NCBI GenBank assembly: GCA_050115015.1
Contig: JASFRI010000223.1
Coordinates: 1 to 6,905, forward strand
Length of the DNA: 6,905 nucleotides
Reading direction: 5' to 3'
DNA from: JASFRI01 sp050115015
Lineage (GTDB): Bacteria; Acidobacteriota; Polarisedimenticolia; CBDVAL01
This document shows, in pieces, positions 1 through 5,710 of this stretch (positions are counted from its first letter, which is position 1; each line of letters begins with the position of its first letter). The position numbers and the translations under genes are program-made. The notes beneath the pieces were generated by a model. It saw only the letters and a list, made by a program, of their open reading frames with translations, was not told where the DNA came from and searched no databases.

Positions 1-197
1 AGGCACAGCCCAACAAGCATGGTACGTCGGAAGCTCTTCATTCCTACCCCCTTCAGAATGATGATGCTGTGTTGTCAGGAACGGTTACGGTTTGTGCCAC
101 ATCCTCCTTTCGTCGCGGAGGTGGATCCAACGGGTCCCCGGCCCGACCTCCCGGACCGATGCCCCCATGGAACCACCTGCCCATCTCGTGAACACAT

Positions 198-234
198 TGC
201 TCGAAAAGTCGCCACCGTTATACCTTTTCGAGCA
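198..234. repeat. 11-bp perfect inverted repeat (dyad) upstream of the secreted-protein gene
   Basis: TGCTCGAAAAG at 198-208 is the exact reverse complement of CTTTTCGAGCA at 224-234, separated by 15 bases. The right arm ends 26 bases before the -35 box at 261. No T-run follows the stem on the plus strand, so it is not a textbook intrinsic terminator. It could be an operator, a terminator-like hairpin for an upstream gene outside the window, or a structured RNA element. The repeat is seen directly; any role is inference. Confidence 0.55.
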
Positions 235-260
235 GATTTGTCAAGGGGCACGGAGGAGGG

Positions 261-289
261 TTGATCCGGAGGCCGCGTCGCCGTATAAC
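261..289 (+). promoter_or_regulatory. Predicted sigma70-type promoter of the secreted-protein gene
   Basis: A -35-like TTGATC (261-266) is separated by 17 bases from a -10-like TATAAC (284-289). They match the consensus at four and five of six positions, with ideal spacing. Transcription would begin near 296, giving a leader of about 33 nt before the ATG at 329. This placement also argues that the open frame upstream of 329 is not translated. Lineage-specific sigma preferences are unknown, so this is a prediction from the bacterial consensus. Confidence 0.5.
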
Positions 290-328
290 AAGACCCCTCT
301 TCGGCTCGTCGGGAGAAAACATAAGCGA

Positions 329-2383
329 ATGAACAAAGCCCTCGTGCGCCTGCTCGCCCTCAGCATCCTCTTGATGTCGCTCACGTTGTCCGCGCCGCAG
401 GCCCAGGACGCCAACGTCTGCGACGTGCCCGGCGAGGCTCCCGACCTGATCGTGGGAGACCTGTCCGCCGTCGAGCGCTTCGGCACCGTCGGGGACATCT
501 CGGCCTACTCGGTGGGGACGGTCTCCTGCAACATCGGCACCTGCTGGGCGGACTGGATCGCGGAGACCAGCGCGCACCCGGTCATCGCCCAGAACATGTA
601 CCGGCTCCGGGACGGCCGCTTCGAGCAGATCGGCCAGAGCTGGCTCAAGCACGGCTTCTTCGCCCTGTCGCAGAGCTTCTGCTCGAGCGGGTGCGTCGCG
701 TCCGACGGCGACCACCTCGGGGTCAACTGCTCCGATCCGTACTCCTCGGGCCTGAACGGCTCGCAGGCCCGGCTCGGCCCGCGCTCGGAGGTGGACCCCA
801 CCACCGGCGAGTTCCCGTTCCCGTTCACCACCATCGACCAGACCGGGGACGCGATCTACAAGCGGCTGCAGGTCCACAACGTCGACCTGGACCCCACCCT
901 GAACCCCGGCGCCCTCTACTTCGTCGAGGGCCAGTACGTCTCCGCCGACGACGCGGCGGCGGGGAACAGCAACAACAACGCCTCCTACCGCCCGGTCTCG
1001 GTGTCCGGCTCCGGCGGCGTCTACGACGTCGCGGTGACCGGGACCACCGTGCAGCAGAGCCCGGCGGTCTTCGCCTGGGGGGACGCCGAGCCGACGGCGA
1101 AGGGGTTCACGTTCAAGATCCCCGGGGAGGGGCAGTACACGGTCTTCGCGAAGGTCACAGACCTGGGTGACGGGTTCTGGAACTACGAGTACGCGATCCA
1201 CAACATGAACTCCCGCCGGGCGGTCGGCTCGGTCCGGATCCCGCTGCCGGCGGCGGCGCAGGTCCGGAACATCGGCTTCCACGACGTGGACTACCATTCC
1301 GGGGAGCCCTACGACGGCACCGACTGGGCCGGCGAGGTGGTCTCGGACGCGGCGGGGGACGCCCTCGTCTGGTCGACGGAATCCTACGACCTCAACCCCG
1401 ACGCGAACGCGCTGCGCTGGGGGACGCTCTACAACTTCCGCTTCGAGGCCGACGTCGCCCCGCTGGCGACGGACATCACCCTGGGTTTCTTCCTGCCCGG
1501 CACCCCGGCCGAGTTCAGCGGCCAGGCGCTGGCGCCGAACACCTGCAACGGGAACGGCCTGTGCGAGGCGGGGGAGAGCTGCGACGCCTGCGCGGACTGC
1601 CTGGTCCAGGTGCCCGGCCCGCAGATCTGCGGTGACGGGACCTGCGAGCCGGGGATCGGCGAGGACTGCGTGTCCTGTCCCGAGGACTGCAACGGGCAGC
1701 AGAGCGGCAACCCCGGAAACCGCTTCTGCTGCGGGGACGGCGACGGCACGAACCCGGTCGCCTGCACCGACCTGCGCTGCAGCGCCGGCGCCTTCGAGTG
1801 CGGCGCCTCGACCCAGGACGTCTGCTGCGGCGACGGGCTGTGCGATCCCCTCGAGGATTCCTGCGCCTGCGCCCTGGACTGCGGGGCACCGCCCGGGTCC
1901 GAGTCGATCTGCGACGACGGCGTGGACGAGGACTGTGACGGCCTCGCGGACTGCGGCGACCTGGACTGCTGCACCGACGCCATCTGCGCCGACGGCATCG
2001 ACGCCGACGGGGACGGCGTCGCCGAGTGCGACTGCGACGACGGGGACGACCAGGTCTGGGCGGCGCCGGGCGAGGTCGCCGGGCTGCAGCTGGCGCCCGG
2101 CGGCCCCTCCGGGACGGTCCTGGACTGGATGCCGCCGGCCGTGCCGGGAGGGGCGGCGGTCCTCTACGAGGTGCTGCGGACCGAGAGCGGGGACTTCGAG
2201 ACCGGCGCGGCCTGCCTGACGCTGCCGGACCCCGGGGTGCCGACGCTCTCCGACATGGACGTCCCGCCCCCCGGGGGGCTCTACCGCTACCTGGTGCGTG
2301 CGGTGAACGGCTGCTCCGGAGTGTCCTGGGACCTGGGTGTGGACTCCGCCGGGAGTCCGCGGGCCGCCATCGCCTGCCCTTGA
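329..2383 (+). CDS. Secreted Cys-rich modular protein with FnIII-like C-terminal domain
   Basis: This 684-residue protein is predicted to be exported. Residues 1-25 form a signal peptide (basic MNKALVR, hydrophobic core, Ala-rich site ending APQA before QDANVC). Residues 30-400 are a large domain with the motifs SWLKHGF (105-111), HDVDYHSGEPYDGTDW (318-333) and LRWGTLYNFRFEAD (362-375). I associate these with uncharacterised exported proteins of environmental bacteria and know no assigned function. Residues 406-547 are Cys-rich, with repeats of the type CGDGxCxxGExC and a CDDGVDEDCDG motif, as in MopE/Myxococcus-type putative metal-binding modules. Residues 555-574 (ADGIDADGDG, then a CDCDDGDD acidic stretch) resemble Ca-binding thrombospondin type 3 repeats. 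Residues 580-684 look like a fibronectin III-type sandwich ending in a Cys pair. The ATG at 329 is chosen because it starts the signal peptide and lies 33 nt after the predicted transcription start. The nearest Shine-Dalgarno-like GGGAG (311-315) is rather far, at 13 nt. Role is unknown: extracellular or cell-surface, possibly metal-binding. Confidence 0.85.
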   Translation: MNKALVRLLALSILLMSLTLSAPQAQDANVCDVPGEAPDLIVGDLSAVERFGTVGDISAYSVGTVSCNIGTCWADWIAETSAHPVIAQNMYRLRDGRFEQIGQSWLKHGFFALSQSFCSSGCVASDGDHLGVNCSDPYSSGLNGSQARLGPRSEVDPTTGEFPFPFTTIDQTGDAIYKRLQVHNVDLDPTLNPGALYFVEGQYVSADDAAAGNSNNNASYRPVSVSGSGGVYDVAVTGTTVQQSPAVFAWGDAEPTAKGFTFKIPGEGQYTVFAKVTDLGDGFWNYEYAIHNMNSRRAVGSVRIPLPAAAQVRNIGFHDVDYHSGEPYDGTDWAGEVVSDAAGDALVWSTESYDLNPDANALRWGTLYNFRFEADVAPLATDITLGFFLPGTPAEFSGQALAPNTCNGNGLCEAGESCDACADCLVQVPGPQICGDGTCEPGIGEDCVSCPEDCNGQQSGNPGNRFCCGDGDGTNPVACTDLRCSAGAFECGASTQDVCCGDGLCDPLEDSCACALDCGAPPGSESICDDGVDEDCDGLADCGDLDCCTDAICADGIDADGDGVAECDCDDGDDQVWAAPGEVAGLQLAPGGPSGTVLDWMPPAVPGGAAVLYEVLRTESGDFETGAACLTLPDPGVPTLSDMDVPPPGGLYRYLVRAVNGCSGVSWDLGVDSAGSPRAAIACP

Positions 2384-2411
2384 GCCGCGGAGGGGCCTCT
2401 CGGAAGACGCG

Positions 2412-2444
2412 CGGCCGGGAGGGGATTGCCGACCCCGCCGGCCG
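2412..2444 (+). other. GC-rich stem-loop just before the Fe-S/TPR gene start
   Basis: CGGCCGG (2412-2418) pairs with CCGGCCG (2438-2444). After a small GA/G internal loop, GGGG (2421-2424) pairs with CCCC (2433-2436), closing an 8-base loop. The hairpin fills about half of the 71-bp gap between the two plus-strand genes and ends 10 bases before the GTG at 2455. Its 3' edge touches the weak Shine-Dalgarno-like GGGA at 2444-2447. No T-tract follows, so it is not a standard terminator. It could limit translation or protect the downstream mRNA. GC-rich DNA forms such stems by chance, so function is uncertain. Confidence 0.35.
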
Positions 2445-2454
2445 GGACCTGCCC

Positions 2455-4335
2455 GTGATCGGGCAGGGGAAGGCGTCCGGGATCCGCAGGTCCCGCAACG
2501 GACCGCGCCGGGCGGCCGTGCTGATCGGGATCCACGTCCTGATCGCGGCGCACGTGACCCACTTCCTGGTGGCGCGGCGCACCCTCTCCCCGGTGGAGCC
2601 CTCCGAGGCGATGTACACCCTGGAGCTGGGCTACGTGAACGCCGGCTTCCTGTTCCTCCTGGCGGCCCTGGCGGCCACGCTCGTCTTCGGCCGCTTCTTC
2701 TGCGGCTGGGGATGCCACCTGGTGGCGCTGCAGGACCTCTGCGGCTGGATCCTCAGGAAGATCGGCATCCGGCCGCGGCCGTTCCGCTCACGGTTGCTGC
2801 TGCTCGTCCCGGTGGGGCTGGCCTTCTACATGTTCGCCTGGCCCGGCCTCCGCCGGCTCCTGCTGCCCGGCGCGCCGCCGTTTCCGGGCTTCACGAACCA
2901 CCTGGTCACCGCCGGGTTCTGGGACACGTTCCCCGGCCCGCTCTACGCAGCCCTGACGTTCCTCGTCTGCGGCTTTGCCGCGGTCTACTTTCTCGGCGCC
3001 AAGGGGTTCTGCACGTACGGCTGCCCCTACGGTGCGCTGTTCGCGGGGACGGGACGGCTGGCCGCGGGGACGATCGTCGTCAACGAGTCCTGCGAGGGTT
3101 GCGCCCATTGCACGGCGACCTGCACCTCGAACGTGCGGGTCCACGAGGAGGTCCGGCGCTACGGGATGGTGGTCGACCCGGGCTGCATGAAGTGCCTGGA
3201 CTGCGTGAGCGTCTGCCCGAAGGACGCCCTCCGGTTCGCGTTCCGCCGGCCGTCCCTGAGGCGCGGCCGTCCGCCGGTGCCCCGGCGGGAGCGGGGCTAC
3301 GATCTGATCCTGGGGGAGGAGCTGCTGGCGCTCGCGGTCTGCCTCGGTACCGTGCTGGCCTACCGCGGGCTCTACGACGGCCCGCCCCTGCTGCTCTCGG
3401 TGGGGCTCGGCGGGATCACGGCGTTCCTCGTGGTGACGCTGCTGCGCCTCGTGCGCGGGCGGGACACGGCGGTCCAGGGCCTGCGGCTGCGGAGCGGCGG
3501 CCGGATGCGGCCGGCGGGATGGCTGGCGCTCGCCCTCGGCCTCGGCTGGATCGCCCTGACGGCGCACAGCGGCTTCGTGCAGTGGCACCGGCTCCGCGGC
3601 CGCCACTACCTCGAGCGGACCGTGGCGGCCCGATCCGATGTGCTCAGCGGGGCCTTCGCGGGAAAGCGCTACCCGGAATCCCACCGGGTGGCGGCGCGCC
3701 GCAGCCTGGAGCACTTCCGCCTGGCGGACCGGTGGGGACTGCTCCCGGTGGCCGAGGTGAAGCTGGGGATGGCCTGGGGCCACCTGCTGGCGGGGGAGGA
3801 GGCGGCCGCGCGGGACGACATCGAGGCGGCGATCCGCACGGACCCGGCCCGCCGGGAGCTGCACGCGGACCTCGTGGAGCTGCTGCTGGCCCGCGGCCAC
3901 ATGGAGGCGGCGATCGATGCCCAGCGCCGCAAGCTGCGGCAGACCGGCGAGGATCCGGCGGACCTGTTCCTCCTGGGAGGGCTCCTGGTGGCGTCGGGGC
4001 GGGGGGAGGAGGCGGTGCCGGTCTACCGGGCCTGCCTCGACCTCGCTCCGGACTCGGCGGAGGCCCGCTACAACCTCGGCGGGCTGCTTCGCCGGTTGGG
4101 TCGGCCCGGCGAGGCCGTCGTGCAGCTCCAGGCCGCCGCGGATCTCTCGCCCGCGGACTTCGACGCGCAGGTCGAGCTGGGGCTGGCGCTGGAGGCCTCG
4201 GGGCGGCCGTCGGAGGCCGCCGACGCGCTGCGCCGGGCGATCGAGCTGGAACCCGACCGGCCCGAGTCGCGCCTCCACCTGCCCGGGGTGATCGAGCGCC
4301 TCGAGCGCGCCGCGGGCGGGGCGATCAGACGTTGA
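2455..4335 (+). CDS. Polytopic membrane 4Fe-4S ferredoxin protein (NapH/NosR/CcoG-like) with C-terminal TPR repeats
   Basis: A 626-residue membrane protein likely to carry electrons through iron-sulfur clusters. Predicted membrane helices lie near residues 20-40, 60-80, 113-131, 163-182, 286-305, 310-332 and 353-372. Two short Cys motifs follow helices 2 and 4 (FFCGWGCH at 81-88, CTYGCP at 186-191), the hallmark of the NapH/NosR-type membrane ferredoxin family. Two CxxCxxCxxxC motifs (Cys 213, 216, 219, 223 and 244, 247, 250, 254, the second followed by Pro) would bind two [4Fe-4S] clusters. After the last helix, residues 415-620 hold about five TPR-like repeats, for example ARYNLGGLLRRLGRPGEAV (537-555). 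By the positive-inside rule the clusters are cytoplasmic and the TPR tail extracytoplasmic; this is inference. The GTG start at 2455 has GGGA 7 nt upstream and gives a basic N-terminus before helix 1. A GTG at 2518 would remove that segment. Family members transfer electrons from quinols or to periplasmic reductases, but no reductase is encoded here, so the partner is unknown. Confidence 0.85.
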   Translation: MIGQGKASGIRRSRNGPRRAAVLIGIHVLIAAHVTHFLVARRTLSPVEPSEAMYTLELGYVNAGFLFLLAALAATLVFGRFFCGWGCHLVALQDLCGWILRKIGIRPRPFRSRLLLLVPVGLAFYMFAWPGLRRLLLPGAPPFPGFTNHLVTAGFWDTFPGPLYAALTFLVCGFAAVYFLGAKGFCTYGCPYGALFAGTGRLAAGTIVVNESCEGCAHCTATCTSNVRVHEEVRRYGMVVDPGCMKCLDCVSVCPKDALRFAFRRPSLRRGRPPVPRRERGYDLILGEELLALAVCLGTVLAYRGLYDGPPLLLSVGLGGITAFLVVTLLRLVRGRDTAVQGLRLRSGGRMRPAGWLALALGLGWIALTAHSGFVQWHRLRGRHYLERTVAARSDVLSGAFAGKRYPESHRVAARRSLEHFRLADRWGLLPVAEVKLGMAWGHLLAGEEAAARDDIEAAIRTDPARRELHADLVELLLARGHMEAAIDAQRRKLRQTGEDPADLFLLGGLLVASGRGEEAVPVYRACLDLAPDSAEARYNLGGLLRRLGRPGEAVVQLQAAADLSPADFDAQVELGLALEASGRPSEAADALRRAIELEPDRPESRLHLPGVIERLERAAGGAIRR

Positions 4336-5401
4336 AGCGGACGTGCAGGATCTGGCCGTCCTGCACGGGGTAGTCCTTCCCCTCCAGGCGCAGGACCCCC
4401 TTCTCCCGGGCCTTCGCCATCGTCCCCAGCTCCACGAGGTCGCCGTAGTCGACGACCTCGGCGCGGATGAAGCCCCGCTCGAGGTCCGAGTGGATCACCC
4501 CCGCCGCCCTGCGCGCGGTGGTCCCCTTCCGGATCGTCCAGGCGCGGCACTCGTCCTCGCCCACCGTGAAGAACGACTCCAGGCCCAGCAGGTCGTAGGC
4601 GGAGCGGATCACGCGGTTCGCCGCCGGCTCCGAGATCCCCAGGTCCTCCATGAAGGCGGGGACGTCCTCGGTCGGCAGGCGGGCGATCTCCATCTCGATC
4701 TGCGCGGACGCCGCGCACACCGCCACGTGGGGACGTGCCGCGAAGGCCTCCAGGCCGAACCGGGCGGCCGGATCCCCGATGGCGTCGACCTGGTCCTCGC
4801 CGACGTTCACGACGAGGAGCAGCGGCCGGGAGGAGAGCAGCCCGTAGCCTCGCAGCCGCTTCTCCTCGTCCTCCGCCAGCTCGAGGGTCCGCAGCGGCTG
4901 GTCGCCCGACAGATGCTCCAGGCAGCGCTCGACCAGGGGCAGCTCCGTCGCCTCGTCGGAGCGCGGCCCCTTCTTCGCGGCCACCGCGGCCAGCCGCTCC
5001 TGCCGCCGCTCCAGGACCGAGTGATCCGCCAGGATCAGCTCGGTCTCCATGGTGGCGGCGTCCCGGGCGGGGGCGATGGAGCCCTCCGAGTGAGGGATCT
5101 CCCCCTCGAAGGCGCGGATCACGTGTGCCAGGGCATCGGCGGTCCGCAGCGCCTCGGCGTCGAAGGACGAGGCGGCGTCCTCCCGCTGGAAACCGACCAG
5201 GTCGACGAAGTCCACCGTGGCGTGGGTGGTCTTGCGGGGATGGAACAGCTCCGAGAGGCGGAGGAGCCGTTCGTCGGGCACCCGGGCCACGCCCAGGTGC
5301 GTCTCCCGGCGGGCGCCCGCGGTCGGGGTCTCGGCGCCGGTGAGGGCGTTGAACAGGGTGGTCTTCCCCACGCCGGGGAAGCCGAACAGTCCGATCTTCA
5401 T
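4325..5401 (-). CDS. ychF: YchF/OLA1-like P-loop NTPase with TGS (DUF933) domain
   Basis: A 358-residue cytoplasmic nucleotide hydrolase of the Obg/YchF group, a family that binds ATP and associates with ribosomes. The P-loop GFPGVGKTT is at residues 7-15, a DLVG switch-II motif at 67-70, and the G4-position motif NVGE at 199-202. NVGE corresponds to the NxxE that replaces NKxD in YchF and favours ATP. A histidine at 104 aligns with the catalytic-region His of E. coli YchF. The C-terminal third is a textbook YchF TGS region: RAWTIRKGT (286-294), AAGVIHSDLERGFIRAEV (299-316), LEGKDYPVQDG (339-349) and a final RFNV. Length matches the family (about 360). The N-terminal half is divergent: the P-loop differs from the usual GLPNVGKST, and the KGASKGEGLGN segment after switch II is absent. 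It may therefore be a YchF paralogue (DUF933 protein) rather than the housekeeping copy. An ATG at 5401 with GGAG 5 nt upstream is preferred over one at 5416. Its stop overlaps the convergent Fe-S/TPR gene by 11 bp. Confidence 0.9.
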   Translation of the reverse strand: MKIGLFGFPGVGKTTLFNALTGAETPTAGARRETHLGVARVPDERLLRLSELFHPRKTTHATVDFVDLVGFQREDAASSFDAEALRTADALAHVIRAFEGEIPHSEGSIAPARDAATMETELILADHSVLERRQERLAAVAAKKGPRSDEATELPLVERCLEHLSGDQPLRTLELAEDEEKRLRGYGLLSSRPLLLVVNVGEDQVDAIGDPAARFGLEAFAARPHVAVCAASAQIEMEIARLPTEDVPAFMEDLGISEPAANRVIRSAYDLLGLESFFTVGEDECRAWTIRKGTTARRAAGVIHSDLERGFIRAEVVDYGDLVELGTMAKAREKGVLRLEGKDYPVQDGQILHVRFNV

Positions 5402-5406
5402 GATCG

Positions 5407-5410
5407 CTCC
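5407..5410 (-). promoter_or_regulatory. Ribosome binding site deciding the ychF-like start
   Basis: On the minus strand, GGAG lies 5 nt upstream of the ATG at 5401. This supports a protein beginning MKIGLFGFPG, the normal position of the P-loop next to the N-terminus, over the in-frame ATG five codons upstream at 5416. Confidence 0.7.
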
Positions 5411-5440
5411 GGGCAAGGCGGGTGTGCACCGGGGAGGTTA

Positions 5441-5460
5441 GTGTCCCGGGTCAGAAGTCC
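5441..5460 (+). repeat. Left terminal inverted repeat of the foldback element
   Basis: Begins GTGTCCCGGGTCAGAAG and matches the reverse complement of 5581-5600 except at the 18th base (T versus C). It sits 39 bases upstream of the ychF-like start codon. Confidence 0.85.
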
Positions 5461-5580
5461 GTTGCCTGTTTCGCCGGGTCTCCACGGCGCTGGCCGCGTT
5501 GCTTCTCCTCCGAATGCTCCCGGTATGCCGTCGTTGAAGCGCCTTGCCAGCACCGCGGATACCTCGCCGGAATCGAGGAC

Positions 5581-5600
5581 GGGCTTCTGACCCGGGACAC
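5581..5600 (-). repeat. Right terminal inverted repeat of the foldback element
   Basis: Reads CTTCTGACCCGGGACAC at its outer end on the plus strand, the mirror of the left arm. It is followed directly by TA at 5601-5602 and lies 41 bases before the rmlA -35 box. Confidence 0.85.
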
Positions 5601-5641
5601 TAGGCATGGCGCGGGAGACTGTCAAGGCGGGGACGTCCCGG

Positions 5642-5669
5642 TTGACACCGATCCCGCCGCTGGTAGAAT
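5642..5669 (+). promoter_or_regulatory. Near-consensus sigma70 promoter of the rmlAB operon
   Basis: A perfect -35 TTGACA (5642-5647), a 16-base spacer and a -10 TAGAAT (5664-5669, five of six matches) form the best promoter in the window. Transcription should start near 5676, leaving a leader of about 35 nt before the rmlA ATG at 5711. The promoter lies wholly outside the foldback element. Confidence 0.75.
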
Positions 5670-5710
5670 GCCCCGGTCGCGGACCCAGCCCACAGCAACC
5701 GGAGCACTCC

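Larger units (their letters stand above)
1..328. other. Upstream non-coding region, no convincing gene
   Basis: No gene can be supported here. The sequence is noticeably less GC-rich than the rest of the window, and the short open frames that cross it show no recognisable domain. A longer open frame on the plus strand runs from 92 into the secreted-protein gene, but its first 79 codons lack protein-like composition and precede a clear signal peptide, so they are treated as leader DNA. The region contains an 11-bp inverted repeat at 198-234 and a promoter at 261-289, described separately. Bases 1-190 hold nothing else I can interpret. Confidence 0.6.
5441..5600. mobile_element. MITE-like foldback element, 160 bp, with 20-bp terminal inverted repeats and TA flanks
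   Basis: The two ends are inverted repeats matching at 19 of 20 positions: GTGTCCCGGGTCAGAAG plus TCC at 5441-5460, and its complement at 5581-5600. Each end is bordered by TA (5439-5440 and 5601-5602), as expected for the TA duplication of IS630/Tc1-mariner-type transposition. The interior continues the symmetry imperfectly. For example, GGCGCTGGCC-N5-GCTTC in the left half mirrors GAAGCGCCTTGCCAGC in the right half, so most of the 160 bases can fold into one long imperfect hairpin centred near 5520. No protein-coding frame is credible inside it. It lies between the divergent ychF-like and rmlA genes. A non-autonomous MITE moved by a transposase elsewhere is the best reading; a REP-like or RNA-structural repeat is the alternative. 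No second copy is visible in this window. Confidence 0.7.

Noticed and set aside
103..121. CCTCC/GGAGG small hairpin
   Set aside because: A five-base stem with no T-run; expected by chance.
19..264. Small plus-strand open frame of 81 codons
   Set aside because: No recognisable domain or good ribosome binding site; it ends at the promoter region and looks like chance.
92..328. In-frame N-terminal extension of the secreted protein starting at 92
   Set aside because: The extension lacks protein-like composition, precedes a clear signal peptide, and contains the predicted promoter.
218..1297. Long minus-strand open frame opposite the secreted protein
   Set aside because: Arg/Val/Asp-rich shadow composition typical of the antisense strand of GC-rich genes, with no motif.
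2788..4278. Minus-strand open frame of 496 codons opposite the Fe-S/TPR gene
   Set aside because: Antisense shadow with no domain; the sense strand is clearly coding.
2337..4373. Plus-strand open frame of 678 codons in another frame of the Fe-S/TPR gene
   Set aside because: Gly/Pro/Ala/Arg-rich shadow; the true frame shows helices, Fe-S motifs and TPRs.
4343..5590. Plus-strand open frame of 415 codons opposite the ychF-like gene
   Set aside because: It is the complement of strongly conserved YchF motifs and has no motif of its own.
5441..5600. Foldback element as an intrinsic terminator or CRISPR remnant
   Set aside because: The strong arms are 120 bases apart and lack a T-run; only one inverted pair exists, with no direct repeats or spacers.
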